Origin: Curtobacterium sp. ZW137
Lineage (GTDB): Bacteria; Actinomycetota; Actinomycetes; Actinomycetales; Microbacteriaceae
Assembly: GCF_003762905.1 (NCBI RefSeq)
Contig: NZ_RJKS01000005.1
Span: 1-64,000, forward strand
Reading direction: 5' to 3'
Length of the DNA stretch: 64,000 nt
The translations under genes were made by a program, and so were the position numbers. The notes under the pieces are model-generated. The model had not been told where the DNA came from and ran no database searches. It saw nothing but the letters and a program-made list of their open reading frames with translations. Shown here piece after piece: positions 1 to 9,062 of this stretch; the first letter of the stretch is position 1, and the number at the start of each line of letters is the position of its first letter.

Positions 1-1
1 G

Positions 2-100
2 GACTGGCTGCATCACTACAATCACCACCGACCACACACCGGCCTCGGCGGCCAAACCCCATCAGATCGCGTTCATAACCTCACGGGGAACTACACCTAG
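2..100 (+). CDS. IS481-type transposase, C-terminal end (partial)
   Basis: The window opens inside a reading frame that encodes the last 32 residues of a transposase and stops at TAG 98-100. It contains HHYNHHRPHTGLGG, followed by a TP and an R; this is the usual end of the DDE integrase core in IS481/IS3-like transposases (YN..RPH..L...P). The rest of the gene and the left end of the element lie outside the window, so whether the copy is intact cannot be judged. The next gene, on the other strand, ends only 12 bases downstream. No inverted terminal repeat could be recognised in that space. Confidence 0.75.
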   Translation, partial: DWLHHYNHHRPHTGLGGQTPSDRVHNLTGNYT

Positions 101-128
101 TGGGTGCGACGGCTAGTGGGTGCGGCGG
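97..128. repeat. Tandem 16-bp repeat at transposase/PH-gene junction
   Basis: CTAGTGGGTGCGACGG at 97-112 is followed at once by CTAGTGGGTGCGGCGG at 113-128, with one difference. The first copy carries the stop codon of the transposase. The second carries, on the other strand, the stop codon of the leftward gene. It may be a short duplication linked to insertion of the element; that is an inference. Confidence 0.6.
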
Positions 129-622
129 CCCGGCAGGTACCGGCGGGCGAAGTCCCGCGCCGGCATCGGCCGGGTGATCTCGGTGACCTGGACGCCGAGC
201 GCGTCGACGACACGGTCGAGCCCCTGGTCGCCCCAGACGTCGCCGCGCATCCGGAAGAGCACGTGCTCATCGGCGTCGAAGGCCACGAGCTCGCGGGCGG
301 TGCGGTCCACGGAGCTGCCGAACGTGGTCGCGAGGACGATGCTCGACACCTGCTCGCGGGAGAAGGTCCGGCGTGCCGCGACGACACCGCGCACCGTGAC
401 GCCGTCCGGGCCGAGGCCGACGAAGGCCGACCGGAGCCGGACGAACACTAGGCCGACGACGATCGCGATGACGACCACCACGGACGCGACGAGCGCCCAC
501 AGCCGCAGCGGGAACGACATCCAGACGAGGGCGACGGCGAGCGGCACGGCGGAGAAGACGATGCTCAGCGCGGTGGAGCGGACCAGCGCGGCACGAGGGC
601 GCAGGACGACGTCGTACGTCAT
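113..622 (-). CDS. Small PH-domain-like membrane protein, 169 aa
   Basis: From the ATG at 622 this encodes 169 residues. Two hydrophobic stretches lie in the first ~65 residues (around IVFSAVPLAVALVW and LVASVVVVIAIVVGLVF). A soluble tail follows with GPDGVTVRG and a later FDADEHVLFR. Two N-terminal membrane spans followed by a small beta-rich domain is the layout of short actinobacterial PH-domain (bPH) proteins of unknown function. An upstream in-frame extension exists, but MTYDVVLRPR looks like the natural start. Family assignment is moderate; function is unknown. Confidence 0.6.
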   Translation of the reverse strand: MTYDVVLRPRAALVRSTALSIVFSAVPLAVALVWMSFPLRLWALVASVVVVIAIVVGLVFVRLRSAFVGLGPDGVTVRGVVAARRTFSREQVSSIVLATTFGSSVDRTARELVAFDADEHVLFRMRGDVWGDQGLDRVVDALGVQVTEITRPMPARDFARRYLPGRRTH

Positions 623-997
623 CCGATCACTCCTCGCCGTCGCCGGCGCGGTCGCTTCCCCCACGGCCGTCTCCTCGTCCCCTCGGGTGCCCGGGCACGC
701 CGAAGGACGTCCCACAGGACGGCGCCCCTGCCGTCGATGCACTCGGCTCGACCGTCGTTCGGGCGTGCCGTGCGGTCAGCATAGGGGACCTCGGGGCGAT
801 CGCGACAGGTCTGTCCACCCTTTCGGGTCCGTCCACGGCGAACGGGGTGCAGACGGGTCCGCAGGGTGGGGGACCGGTGACGTGTCAACCCGGCGGATCC
901 GCTCAGGAACGGCGAAAGCGCACAGTCCGGGGGACTCGTGCGCTTTCGGGTGGTGCTGGTTTCGATCGGGCCGTTGTGCTGGGTTTCGATCGGTACG
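623..997. other. Non-coding stretch, 375 bp
   Basis: No convincing gene. It holds the tRNA-Ser terminator hairpin at 913-948 and a short direct repeat, GTTTCGATCGG, near 959 and again near 983. The promoter of the leftward PH-like gene should lie near 623-700, but no clear -10 box was picked out. Confidence 0.5.
913..948 (-). terminator. Hairpin terminator of tRNA-Ser
   Basis: Perfect 11-bp stem CGAAAGCGCAC / GTGCGCTTTCG, with a second inner stem AGTCC/GGACT. It lies 50 bp beyond the 3' end of the leftward tRNA-Ser. There is no U-tract, as with most hairpins at gene ends in this window. Confidence 0.6.
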
Positions 998-1082
998 CGG
1001 AGAATGGGGGATTCGAACCCCCGAGGGCTTGCACCCAACACGCTTTCCAAGCGTGCGCCATAGGCCACTAGGCGAATTCTCC
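998..1082 (-). tRNA. tRNA-Ser(GGA)
   Basis: On the minus strand the 7-bp acceptor stem GGAGAAT (1082-1076) pairs with ATTCTCC before discriminator G at 998. The anticodon loop reads CTTGGAAAG, so the anticodon is GGA. A long variable arm and the T-arm GGGTTCGAATCCCCC are present; 85 nt fits a class II tRNA-Ser. CCA is not encoded. A TACCAT box on the minus strand at 1116-1111 may be the -10 of its promoter. Confidence 0.95.
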
Positions 1083-1192
1083 TGGTGCCATCTCTCGATG
1101 ACGACACCCCATGGTACAGGTCTTCGCGGGTGTGGATGACCACGGTCGTCCACAGGTGTGTCCGTTCCCAGTGGGCGCGACGTGGCCGTGGC

Positions 1193-1204
1193 TACCCTGG
1201 AACC
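1193..1204 (+). promoter_or_regulatory. Leaderless-type -10 box before pta
   Basis: TACCCT at 1193-1198 ends exactly six bases before the GTG start at 1205, with no Shine-Dalgarno sequence. The same layout with the same hexamer precedes dnaX. Transcription would begin at or next to the start codon. Confidence 0.5.
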
Positions 1205-3313
1205 GTGTCGACCCGCATCTACATCACGTCAGCAGAAGGACACACGGGCAAGAGCACGGTCGCGCTCGGTGTCCTCGAGACCCTCGCCCGCACGGTCGGA
1301 CGCGTCGGCGTGTTCCGCCCCGTCGCCCGCTCCGTGGAAGAACCCGACTACGTGCTCGAGCTGCTGCTCCAGCACACCGGCGCGAACCAGTCCTACGACG
1401 ACGCCGTCGGGGTGACCTACGACGACGTGCACGCGGACGCCGAGGCAGCACTCGCCACGATCGTGAGCCGCTTCGCCCAGGTCGAGCGGCAGTACGACGC
1501 GGTCGTGGTGCTCGGTTCGGACTACACCGACGTGGGCAGCCCCACCGAGCTCTCGTTCAACGCCAAGGTCGCCACGAACCTCGGTGCGCCGGTGCTGCTG
1601 GTGCTCGGCGGTCGGAACGCCGCCGACCGCGCCGCCCGCAGCGCGGAGGAGATGGGCCAGGTCGCCGACGTCACCACGAGCGAACTCCGGAGCGCGCACG
1701 CCCAGCTGCTCGGCATCGTGGTGAACCGTGCCGACCCGGACGCGATGCCCGCCATCTGCGCCAGCGTCTCCGCCGCGGTGCAGGACGACCACCCGGACAC
1801 CCCGGTGTGGGCCATCCCCGAAGACGCCGTGCTCGTCGCACCGACCGTGCGGGCGCTGCTCCAGGCCACGGACGCCACGTTCGTCCGCGGCGACGAAGCA
1901 CTGCTCGACCGTGAAGCCCTGGGCACCGTCGTCGCCGGCATGAGCATGGAGAACGTGCTCCCGCGGCTGATCGAAGGCGGGATCGTCGTGGTCCCCGGTG
2001 ACCGCAACGACGTCCTCATCGCCACGCTCCTCGCCAACCAGTCGGAGACCTTCCCGAGCCTGGCGGGCGTCATCCTGAACGGCGGGTTCGAGACCGCGCC
2101 GCAGATCACCCGCCTGCTCGAGGGGCTGTCGAGCTCGCTCCCGATCGCGACGAACCACCTCGGCACGTACGACACCGCGCTCCGCATCACCCAGACGCGC
2201 GGTCGGCTCGCGGCGGACTCCCCGCGGAAGGCCGACCTCGCGCTGTCGCTGTTCGAGCGGCACGTGCAGGCCGACGAGCTCCTCGCACGCCTGCAGGTCA
2301 CCCCGTCCGGCGTCGTCACGCCACTGATGTTCGAGCACGGGCTGCTCGACCGGGCGCGCGAGTACGGCAAGCGCATCGTCCTGCCCGAAGGCGACGACGA
2401 CCGCATCCTCCGTGCCGCGTCGACGCTGCTGCAGCGGCAGGTCTGCGAGCTCACGATCCTCGGCGACCCGGCCGCCATCCGCGCCCGGGCGACCGAGCTC
2501 GGCCTCGACCTCGACGCCGCACAGCTCGTCTCGCCGTTCGACTCGGACCTGCGGGAGCGCTTCGCCGAGGAGTACACGAAGCTCCGCGCCCACAAGGGGA
2601 TGAGCATCGAGCTCGCCCGCGACACCGTCACCGACGTCTCCTACTTCGGGACGATGATGGTCCAGCTCGGGCTCGCGGACGGCATGGTCTCCGGCGCGAA
2701 GCACACGACCGCGCACACCATCCGACCGTCGTTCGAGATCATCAAGACCCGTCCGGACACGTCGATCGTGTCGAGCGTGTTCCTGATGGCACTCGCCGAC
2801 CGCGTCCTGGTCTACGGAGACTGCGCGGTCATCCCGGACCCGACGAGCGAGCAGCTCGCCGACATCGCCATCTCCTCCGCCGAGACCGCGACACAGTTCG
2901 GCATCGACCCCCGCGTCGCGATGCTCAGCTACTCGACCGGCGACAGCGGCTCCGGCGCCGACGTGGACAAGGTCCGTGCCGGCACCGCGTTCGTCCGCGA
3001 GCGTCGCCCCGACCTGCTCGTCGAGGGCCCGATCCAGTACGACGCCGCCGCCGACCCGACCGTGGCGAGCACGAAGATGCCGGACTCGCCGGTCGCCGGG
3101 CACGCGACGGTGTTCATCTTCCCGGACCTCAACACCGGCAACAACACCTACAAGGCCGTGCAGCGCTCCGCCGGCGCGGTCGCGATCGGCCCCGTCCTGC
3201 AGGGCCTCCGCAAGCCGATCAACGACCTGTCCCGCGGGGCGCTCGTCAGCGACATCGTGAACACCGTCGCGATCACGGCCATCCAGGCCGGCACCGCGTC
3301 CGACGCGGCCTGA
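1205..3313 (+). CDS. pta: Phosphate acetyltransferase
   Basis: 702 residues from the GTG at 1205. It interconverts acetyl-CoA and acetyl phosphate in the cytoplasm and works with the acetate kinase encoded just downstream. The N-terminal part is a P-loop/BioD-like domain (SAEGHTGKST near residue 10) followed by a DRTGG-type region. The C-terminal ~330 residues are the catalytic phosphotransacetylase domain, starting near RAREYGKRIVLPEGDDDR and including SYSTGDSGSGADVDKVR. Length fits the long (about 700 aa) Pta class. The GTG is preferred because STRIYITSAEGHTGKS is the normal N-terminus and a -10 box sits six bases upstream. It is followed after 64 bp by ackA, so the two are probably co-transcribed. 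Confidence 0.95.
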   Translation: MSTRIYITSAEGHTGKSTVALGVLETLARTVGRVGVFRPVARSVEEPDYVLELLLQHTGANQSYDDAVGVTYDDVHADAEAALATIVSRFAQVERQYDAVVVLGSDYTDVGSPTELSFNAKVATNLGAPVLLVLGGRNAADRAARSAEEMGQVADVTTSELRSAHAQLLGIVVNRADPDAMPAICASVSAAVQDDHPDTPVWAIPEDAVLVAPTVRALLQATDATFVRGDEALLDREALGTVVAGMSMENVLPRLIEGGIVVVPGDRNDVLIATLLANQSETFPSLAGVILNGGFETAPQITRLLEGLSSSLPIATNHLGTYDTALRITQTRGRLAADSPRKADLALSLFERHVQADELLARLQVTPSGVVTPLMFEHGLLDRAREYGKRIVLPEGDDDRILRAASTLLQRQVCELTILGDPAAIRARATELGLDLDAAQLVSPFDSDLRERFAEEYTKLRAHKGMSIELARDTVTDVSYFGTMMVQLGLADGMVSGAKHTTAHTIRPSFEIIKTRPDTSIVSSVFLMALADRVLVYGDCAVIPDPTSEQLADIAISSAETATQFGIDPRVAMLSYSTGDSGSGADVDKVRAGTAFVRERRPDLLVEGPIQYDAAADPTVASTKMPDSPVAGHATVFIFPDLNTGNNTYKAVQRSAGAVAIGPVLQGLRKPINDLSRGALVSDIVNTVAITAIQAGTASDAA

Positions 3314-3329
3314 CCGCCGGACGCACCCC

Positions 3330-3344
3330 GAGCCTCCAGACCGG
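3330..3344 (-). repeat. Intergenic 15-mer repeat, copy 1
   Basis: On the minus strand CCGGTCTGGAGGCTC. Near-identical 15-mers occur at 19442, 42617 and 49183, always between genes. Function unknown. Confidence 0.5.
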
Positions 3345-3377
3345 CTCTCCCGAGCCATCCACAGAAAGCGAGCCACC

Positions 3378-4574
3378 GTGACCGCCGCACTCGTCGTGAA
3401 CTCCGGATCGAGTTCGTTCAAGTACCAGCTCATCGAACTCGAGGGGGAGCGCACCCTGGCGTCCGGACTCGTCGAGCGGATCGGTGAGTCGAACGGCGCC
3501 TGGAAGCACACGAACGCGCTGACGGGGGAGTCGTCGTCGAACGACGCCGCATCGGTGCCGGACCACGCTGCCGGGTTCCAGGCGATGATCGACGCGTTCG
3601 CGAAGGTCGGGCCGTCCTTCGACGAGCACCCGCCGGCGGTCGTCGGACACCGCGTCGTGCACGGCGGGACCACCTTCGACACGGCCACCGTCGTCACCGA
3701 CCAGGTCGAGCAGCAGATCGACGACCTGTCGAGCCTCGCGCCGCTGCACAACCCGGCGAACCTCGAGGGGATCCGCGCGGCGAAGCAGGTCTTCTCCGAC
3801 GTGCCGCACGTGGCCGTGTTCGACACCGCGTTCCACCAGACGATGCCGCCGCACGCGTACACCTACGCGATCCCTGCGGACCTCGCCGCGAAGTACGGCG
3901 TCCGCCGGTACGGCATGCACGGCACCAGCCACAAGTACGTCTCGGAGCAGGCCGCGGTGTTCCTCCAGCGTCCGTTGTCCGAGCTGAAGACGATCGTGCT
4001 GCACCTCGGCAACGGTGCGTCCGCCGCGGCGATCGACGGCGGTCGCTCGATCGAGACCTCGATGGGACTGACCCCGCTCGAAGGCCTCGTGATGGGGACC
4101 CGCTCCGGCGACCTCGACCCGGCCGTCCTCATCCACCTGCACCGCGAAGCCGGACTCTCGTTCGACGAGCTCGACGACATGCTCAACAAGCAGTCAGGGC
4201 TCCTCGGGCTGACCGGCAACGGCGACATGCGGGACGTCCAGGCGAACGCGATCGACGGCGACGAGACGGCGGAAGCGGCGCTCGCCGTGTACCGGCACCG
4301 GATCCGTCGCTACGTCGGGGCGTACACCGCGCAGCTCGGCGGGCTCGACGCCGTCGTGTTCACCGCGGGCGTGGGGGAGAACAACGCGCTGCTGCGACGA
4401 CGGGTCCTGGCGGGCCTCGGGCACCTCGGGATCGAGGTCGACAACGACCGCAACGAGCTGCACTCGAAGGACGCCCGGCTCATCTCGACGGACTCGTCCC
4501 GGGTCGCGGTGCTCGTCATCCCCACCAACGAGGAACTCGAGATCGCCCGGCAGTCCGCCGCGGTCGCGCTGTAG
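3378..4574 (+). CDS. ackA: Acetate kinase
   Basis: 398 residues from a GTG preceded by GAAAGCGAG. It transfers phosphate between acetyl phosphate and ADP, giving ATP plus acetate, or runs in reverse for acetate uptake. The ASKHA-fold signatures are visible: N-terminal LVVNSGSSSFKYQL, VGHRVVHGG with the catalytic region, HNPANLEGI, FDTAFHQTMP, RRYGMHGTSHKYVS, HLGNGAS, DTSMGLTPLEG-like ETSMGLTPLEGLVMGTRSGDLDP, and the C-terminal FTAGVGENN. Length is normal for the family. It forms the Pta-AckA acetate pathway with the gene just upstream; acsA at 25752-27719 offers the separate, irreversible route. Confidence 0.96.
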   Translation: MTAALVVNSGSSSFKYQLIELEGERTLASGLVERIGESNGAWKHTNALTGESSSNDAASVPDHAAGFQAMIDAFAKVGPSFDEHPPAVVGHRVVHGGTTFDTATVVTDQVEQQIDDLSSLAPLHNPANLEGIRAAKQVFSDVPHVAVFDTAFHQTMPPHAYTYAIPADLAAKYGVRRYGMHGTSHKYVSEQAAVFLQRPLSELKTIVLHLGNGASAAAIDGGRSIETSMGLTPLEGLVMGTRSGDLDPAVLIHLHREAGLSFDELDDMLNKQSGLLGLTGNGDMRDVQANAIDGDETAEAALAVYRHRIRRYVGAYTAQLGGLDAVVFTAGVGENNALLRRRVLAGLGHLGIEVDNDRNELHSKDARLISTDSSRVAVLVIPTNEELEIARQSAAVAL

Positions 4575-4612
4575 CAGGGCGGGGCGGGCTGGCGCTTGCG
4601 CGGAGAGGTCCC

Positions 4613-4661
4613 GGAAAGCGACAGTGCTGCGACGTCTGACCGCCGCGAACTGTCGCTTTCG
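4613..4661. terminator. Bidirectional hairpin between ackA and the reductase
   Basis: The arms GAAAGCGACAGT (4614-4625) and ACTGTCGCTTTC (4649-4660) are perfect complements around a 23-base loop. It lies between convergent genes. A related hairpin with the same CGACAGT arm is at 42664-42712. Confidence 0.6.
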
Positions 4662-4683
4662 CCGAGTACTTCCCGCGCGCTGG

Positions 4684-5358
4684 TCAGCCGAGGGCGCCGA
4701 GGGCCGCCGGGATCGGGGTGTTGCCGCTCGTCACCTCGAACTGCGCGCTGAGCGCGGTCTCGTCGAGGAGCGCGTGCATCACGACCGCCGCCACGTCGGC
4801 GCGGGGGATCGAACCGCGCGGGACGGTCGTGCCGACGGTGACGGTGCCCTGCGGCGGGGTGTCGAGGAGGCCACCCGGGCGGACGATCGTCCACCGGAAC
4901 CGCCGCGACCGGATGCTGGCGTCCGCTTCGGCCTTGGCACGCAGGTACACCTGGAACACGGCGGCGTCGTTCTTCGCCGGGACGACGGCGAGCTCCGGGT
5001 CGTACGCGTCCGCACCCATCGCGGAGATCATCACGTAGCGGTCGATGCCGAGGCGCACGGCGGCGTCGGCGAGCAGGATCGCCGCGTCCCGGTCCACCGA
5101 GAGCTTCCGCTCGGCGCCGCTGTTCGGGCCGGCCCCGGCGGCGAACACCACGGCGTCGACGCCACGCAGCCGGAGCGCGAGCTGGTCGTCGTCGAGCTGC
5201 TCGAGGTCGGCGACGATCGCGGTCGCACCGGTCTGCTCCACGTCGGAGACGTGGGCGGGGTTCCGGACGATGCCGACGGCTTCGTGTCCGGCGTCGACGA
5301 TGAGACGGGCGAGGAGGAGGGCGATCTGGCCGTGTCCTCCGGCGATGGCGATCTTCAT
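4684..5358 (-). CDS. NAD(P)-binding atypical SDR-type reductase
   Basis: 224 residues from the ATG at 5358. The N-terminus MKIAIAGGHGQIALLLARL is a Rossmann GxxGxxG-type nucleotide-binding motif. FAAGAGPNSG, then VMISAMGAD and TIVRPGGLLD, match the NAD(P)H-binding NmrA/atypical short-chain dehydrogenase group (SDR_a5-like). These small proteins bind NAD(P) and serve as reductases or redox sensors; the substrate cannot be told from sequence. Convergent with ackA and divergent from the SRP RNA gene, with which it shares a ~40-bp promoter region. Confidence 0.85.
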   Translation of the reverse strand: MKIAIAGGHGQIALLLARLIVDAGHEAVGIVRNPAHVSDVEQTGATAIVADLEQLDDDQLALRLRGVDAVVFAAGAGPNSGAERKLSVDRDAAILLADAAVRLGIDRYVMISAMGADAYDPELAVVPAKNDAAVFQVYLRAKAEADASIRSRRFRWTIVRPGGLLDTPPQGTVTVGTTVPRGSIPRADVAAVVMHALLDETALSAQFEVTSGNTPIPAALGALG

Positions 5359-5361
5359 GTG

Positions 5362-5391
5362 TTCGATGATGCTCCTCGTGTCCGGTAGACT
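5362..5391 (+). promoter_or_regulatory. Promoter of SRP RNA
   Basis: TTCGAT (5362-5367) and TAGACT (5386-5391) are separated by 18 bp. This places the transcription start near 5398, where the base-paired SRP RNA begins. Confidence 0.5.
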
Positions 5392-5397
5392 CTTCCG

Positions 5398-5489
5398 CGG
5401 CTCCTCACGTGACGCCATCCAGGCCAACTCCCCCAGGGCGGAAACGCAGCAAGGGTAACCGGGCTCTGGCGGGTGCGTGAGGAGTCTTT
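5398..5489 (+). ncRNA. ffs: Signal recognition particle RNA (small bacterial type)
   Basis: The universally conserved SRP core is present: the segment running through CCAGGCCAACTCCCCCAG, then GCGGAAACGCAGCAAGGG (GGAA tetraloop plus the asymmetric loop bound by Ffh) and CTCTGGCGGG. The distal stem is closed by CTCCTCACG (5401-5409) pairing with CGTGAGGAG (5476-5484), followed by TCTTTT as terminator. The RNA forms SRP with Ffh and targets nascent membrane and secreted proteins. It sits just upstream of dnaX. Its 3' end is duplicated downstream (see repeat at 5471-5565). Confidence 0.93.
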
Positions 5490-5565
5490 TCGTTGTGCGG
5501 GTAACCGGGGCAGCGCTGATCCACGCGGGGTGCGTGAGGAGTCTTTTCGTTGTGCGGGTAACCGG
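5471..5565 (+). repeat. 38-bp direct repeat covering the SRP RNA 3' end
   Basis: 5471-5508 and 5528-5565 are identical over 38 bp, 57 bp apart. Each starts GGGTGCGTGAGGAGTCTTTT and ends GTAACCGG. The first copy is the 3' strand of the SRP RNA closing stem plus terminator. The second lies in the spacer before dnaX. Confidence 0.9.
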
Positions 5566-5610
5566 TTCCGCTGCGGGAGAGTTCCGGACGGCGGTGTCGG
5601 CGGTCCCGGC

Positions 5611-5622
5611 TACCCTTGTCGC
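5611..5622 (+). promoter_or_regulatory. Leaderless-type -10 box before dnaX
   Basis: TACCCT at 5611-5616 ends six bases before the GTG start at 5623, with no ribosome binding site. Same hexamer and spacing as pta. Confidence 0.5.
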
Positions 5623-8463
5623 GTGGTCACCGCCCTGTATCGCCGTTACCGGCCTGAGAACTTCGCCGAGCTCATCGGGCAGTCGCAGGTCACCGACCCG
5701 CTCCGCACCGCCCTCCGGACCAACCGGGTCAACCACGCGTACCTGTTCAGCGGGCCGCGCGGCTGTGGCAAGACGACCTCGGCGCGCATCCTCGCGCGCT
5801 GCCTGAACTGCGCAGAGGGACCGACCGACACCCCGTGCGGCGTCTGCCCGAGCTGCGTCGAACTCGCGCGCGGCGGCAGCGGCTCGCTCGACGTCATCGA
5901 GATCGACGCCGCCAGCCACAACGGCGTGGACGACGCGCGTGACCTCCGCGACCGCGCCGTGTTCGCCCCGGCGCGCGACCGCTACAAGATCTTCATCCTC
6001 GACGAAGCGCACATGGTCACGCCGCAGGGCTTCAACGCGCTGCTCAAGCTGGTCGAGGAACCGCCGGAGCACGTCAAGTTCATCTTCGCGACGACCGAGC
6101 CCGAGAAGGTCATCGGCACGATCCGGTCGCGCACCCACCACTACCCGTTCCGGCTCGTCCCGCCGGCCGTGATGCTCGAGTACGTCGAGCAGCTCTGCGG
6201 GCAGGAGTCCGTGTCCGTCGCACCGGGTGTGCTGCCGCTCGTCGTCCGTGCCGGCGGCGGGTCCGTCCGCGACACCCTGTCCCTGCTCGACCAGCTCATC
6301 GCGGGCAGCGAAGACGGCGCGATCGCGTACGACCGTGCCGTCGCGCTCCTCGGCTACACGGACAGCGCGCTCCTCGACGACGTCGTCGACGCGCTCGCCG
6401 TGGCCGACCCGGGTTCCGCGTTCGCGGCGATCGACCGTGTCGTGCAGACCGGCCAGGACCCGCGGCGCTTCGTCGAGGACCTGCTCGAGCGTCTCCGCGA
6501 CCTCATCGTCGTCGCCGCCACGAACGAGAGCGCCGGCGCGGTCCTGCGTGGTGTGTCCCCGGAAGAGCTCGACACGATGACGCGGCAGGCCGGGGTCTTC
6601 GGCGCGAACGGGCTCTCCCGCGGTGCCGACATCGCGAACCGTGCCCTCACCGACATGACCGGAGCGACCTCGCCCCGGCTGCACCTCGAGCTGATGATCG
6701 CGCGGATGCTCGTCCCCGAAGCGGACGACACCCAGCGCGGCGCACTCGCCCGGGTCGAGCGGCTCGAACGCCGCGTGGGCGTCGGCGACGCCGGTGGGCA
6801 CCACGAGACGGCGCCGTCTCGTCCAGTCGAGTCGACGCAGTCGGCGCGCACGGCTCCTGCGGCGCAGGCACCGTCGCCGATCGCAGCCACGGCACCGCGA
6901 ACCCCGGCGCAGACGACGTCCGCGCAGGTTCCGGCGGCCCAGGCACCGGTGACGCCCGCGCCGACGGTCAACGCCCCGGCCACGAACGCCCCGGTCACGA
7001 ACGCGCCGGCGACGAACGCCCCCACGAAGAACGCCGCGCAGGACGCAGCAGCCTCCTGGGCGGCCGTCGCGCCGAGCGCTCCCGAAGCCCCGGAGAGCCC
7101 GGAACGCCAGCAGCCGGCTCCGGAACGGACGACGTCCGAGCCGAGCGAGCACGCGGCGGCGTCCTCGACCGGGCAGGGCACCGTCATCGGTTCCGAGCCC
7201 GTCGTGCAGCCGATCGCCGCAGTCGGGCTGCAGCAGATGCGGGACACCTGGCCGCAGGTGCTCGAACACGTCCAGCGTGCCAAGCGCTCCGCGTGGACCG
7301 TGGTCGTGACGGCGCAGGTCACCGCGCTCCGCGACGACGTGCTCACGCTGACGTTCCCGAGCCAGCAGGACGTCGCCTCCTTCAAGGAGATGTCCGACCC
7401 GACCACGAGCGTCAGCGAACTGGTGCGCGCCGCGATCCAGGACCTCCTCGGCTTCCGGGTGAAGTTCGTCGCGCGCGGCCCCGGTGGTCCGGGGGGAGCA
7501 GGCCAGCAGCGTCCGGCCGTCCCGCAGAACGACGCCCCGAGCCAGCCCGCGCCGCAGCAGGCCGCGCCGACGACGACCGCGCCGACAACGACGGCGCCGA
7601 GCCAGGACGCCCCGGTGACGGCCGCGCCGGACCAAGCCGCGCCGACGCCGACGCCGGCAGCCGCAGACCAGGCGCCGCCGCGCCAGTCCACCGCGCCCGA
7701 GGACGCCCCGAAGCAGGACGCGCCGAAGCAGGACGCCCCGAAGCAGGACGCGCCGAAGCAGGACGTCCCGAAGCAGGACGCGCCGAAGCAGGACGTCCCG
7801 AAGCAGCCCGCGCCGAGCCAGGCCGCGCCGCAGGAGGACCCTGCGCCCCAGCAGGACCGTGCGCCCGCACCGGAAGCACCGGCCCCCGCGCCGAGCACCT
7901 CCTCGGGTCCCGTCACCGAGTGGGCCGTCGCCACGATCCCCGCGACCGACCCCACCGCGGGCGCCGTACCGGACGACGTGGAGCCCACCTGGGCCGCACC
8001 GATGGGGTCGACCGCCCCCGGCGACACCGTCGCTCCCGCGGGTGCACCCGCCCAGACCCCGGTCCCGACCTCGGGCCCGGTGGCCGACGTGCAGGCGGCG
8101 ATCGACGCCCTGCAGGCCGGCAAGCGCCCGGCGCAGGTTGCACCGCCGGCGCGGGACGAGCCTCCCGTCCCGGTCGACGACTACCCGCTCGACGACGCAC
8201 CGTTCGACGACGGCGCCCCGTTCCCCGATCCCGGCCCCGGCGGCGCCCCCGCGCCGACGCAGCCAGCGCAGCAGCAGCCTGCCCAGCAGCAGCAGCAGCC
8301 TGCCGAGCGGCAGCAGCAGCAGCAGCCAGCCCGGCAGCAGCCGCCGGCCCAGCAGCAGCAGGTCCGCCGCGCCCCGGTCCCCGGCCGCTACGGCGAGGCC
8401 GTGGTGCGTGAGATCCTCGGCGCGCAGTTCATCGAGGAGACCTCCCTGAGCGAGGGCAGCTGA
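5623..8463 (+). CDS. dnaX: DNA polymerase III subunits gamma and tau
   Basis: 946 residues from the GTG at 5623. DnaX is the ATPase core of the clamp loader that puts the beta clamp on DNA. The first ~370 residues are the AAA+ module: [18 protein letters not shown]-loop [10 protein letters not shown], zinc-binding cysteines CLNCAEG...CGVCPSC, and Walker B LDEAH. The rest is an unusually long tail rich in Ala, Pro and Gln. A more ordered segment near residues 530-620 ([15 protein letters not shown]...[11 protein letters not shown]) matches the tau-type domain. A 15-bp tandem repeat encodes [10 protein letters not shown] near residues 695-728. No frameshift slippery site was seen. It overlaps recR by one base (TGATG). 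Confidence 0.94.
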   Translation: MVTALYRRYRPENFAELIGQSQVTDPLRTALRTNRVNHAYLFSGPRGCGKTTSARILARCLNCAEGPTDTPCGVCPSCVELARGGSGSLDVIEIDAASHNGVDDARDLRDRAVFAPARDRYKIFILDEAHMVTPQGFNALLKLVEEPPEHVKFIFATTEPEKVIGTIRSRTHHYPFRLVPPAVMLEYVEQLCGQESVSVAPGVLPLVVRAGGGSVRDTLSLLDQLIAGSEDGAIAYDRAVALLGYTDSALLDDVVDALAVADPGSAFAAIDRVVQTGQDPRRFVEDLLERLRDLIVVAATNESAGAVLRGVSPEELDTMTRQAGVFGANGLSRGADIANRALTDMTGATSPRLHLELMIARMLVPEADDTQRGALARVERLERRVGVGDAGGHHETAPSRPVESTQSARTAPAAQAPSPIAATAPRTPAQTTSAQVPAAQAPVTPAPTVNAPATNAPVTNAPATNAPTKNAAQDAAASWAAVAPSAPEAPESPERQQPAPERTTSEPSEHAAASSTGQGTVIGSEPVVQPIAAVGLQQMRDTWPQVLEHVQRAKRSAWTVVVTAQVTALRDDVLTLTFPSQQDVASFKEMSDPTTSVSELVRAAIQDLLGFRVKFVARGPGGPGGAGQQRPAVPQNDAPSQPAPQQAAPTTTAPTTTAPSQDAPVTAAPDQAAPTPTPAAADQAPPRQSTAPEDAPKQDAPKQDAPKQDAPKQDVPKQDAPKQDVPKQPAPSQAAPQEDPAPQQDRAPAPEAPAPAPSTSSGPVTEWAVATIPATDPTAGAVPDDVEPTWAAPMGSTAPGDTVAPAGAPAQTPVPTSGPVADVQAAIDALQAGKRPAQVAPPARDEPPVPVDDYPLDDAPFDDGAPFPDPGPGGAPAPTQPAQQQPAQQQQQPAERQQQQQPARQQPPAQQQQVRRAPVPGRYGEAVVREILGAQFIEETSLSEGS
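7705..7806 (+). repeat. 15-bp tandem repeat inside dnaX (about 6.8 units)
   Basis: Units of GCSCCGAAGCAGGAC / GTCCCGAAGCAGGAC start at 7705, 7720, 7735, 7750, 7765, 7780 and 7795. They encode repeated PKQDA or PKQDV. Because the period is a multiple of three, copy-number changes would keep the frame. Confidence 0.95.
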
Positions 8464-9062
8464 TGTACGACGGCATCGTCCAGGACCTCATCGACGAGTT
8501 CGGCCGCCTCCCCGGCATCGGCCCGAAGTCGGCGCAGCGCATCGCGTTCCACATCCTCCAGAACGAGTCGTTCGACCCGTCCCGGCTCTCCGAGCTCCTC
8601 GCGGACGTCAAGGAGCGGGTCCGCTTCTGCGAGATCTGCGGCAACGTGACCGAGTCGGAGCGCTGCAGCATCTGCCGCGATCCCCGCCGCCAGCCGGCCA
8701 CCATCTGCGTGGTCGAGGAAGCGAAGGACGTCGCCGCGATCGAGCGCACCCGCGAGTTCCGCGGGCTGTACCACGTGCTCGGTGGCGCGATCAGCCCGAT
8801 CGACGGCGTGGGCCCGGACGACCTCCGCATCCAGCAGCTCATGACGCGTCTGGCCGACGGCACCGTGGAAGAGGTGATCATCGCGACCGACCCGAACCTC
8901 GAGGGGGAGGCCACGGCGACCTACCTCAGCCGGTTGCTCGTCCCGATGGGCATCCGGACCACGCGTCTCGCGTCGGGCCTGCCGGTGGGCGGCGACCTGG
9001 AGTACGCGGACGAGGTCACCCTCGGCCGTGCCTTCGAGGGCCGCCGGCTCGTCGGCGGCTGA
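8463..9062 (+). CDS. recR: Recombination protein RecR
   Basis: 199 residues, the normal RecR length. RecR works with RecO/RecF to load RecA at gaps. Visible parts: N-terminal helix-hairpin-helix [20 protein letters not shown]; four-cysteine zinc finger [16 protein letters not shown] near residues 57-72; Toprim domain beginning [10 protein letters not shown] and containing [15 protein letters not shown]-terminal [19 protein letters not shown]. Start and dnaX stop overlap (TGATG), so translation is probably coupled. The dnaX-recR order is common in bacteria. Confidence 0.97.
   Translation: MYDGIVQDLIDEFGRLPGIGPKSAQRIAFHILQNESFDPSRLSELLADVKERVRFCEICGNVTESERCSICRDPRRQPATICVVEEAKDVAAIERTREFRGLYHVLGGAISPIDGVGPDDLRIQQLMTRLADGTVEEVIIATDPNLEGEATATYLSRLLVPMGIRTTRLASGLPVGGDLEYADEVTLGRAFEGRRLVGG

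Noticed and set aside
7705..7806. Regular 15-bp repeats that might look like a CRISPR array.
   Set aside because: No spacers; the repeat is contiguous and encodes PKQDA within dnaX.
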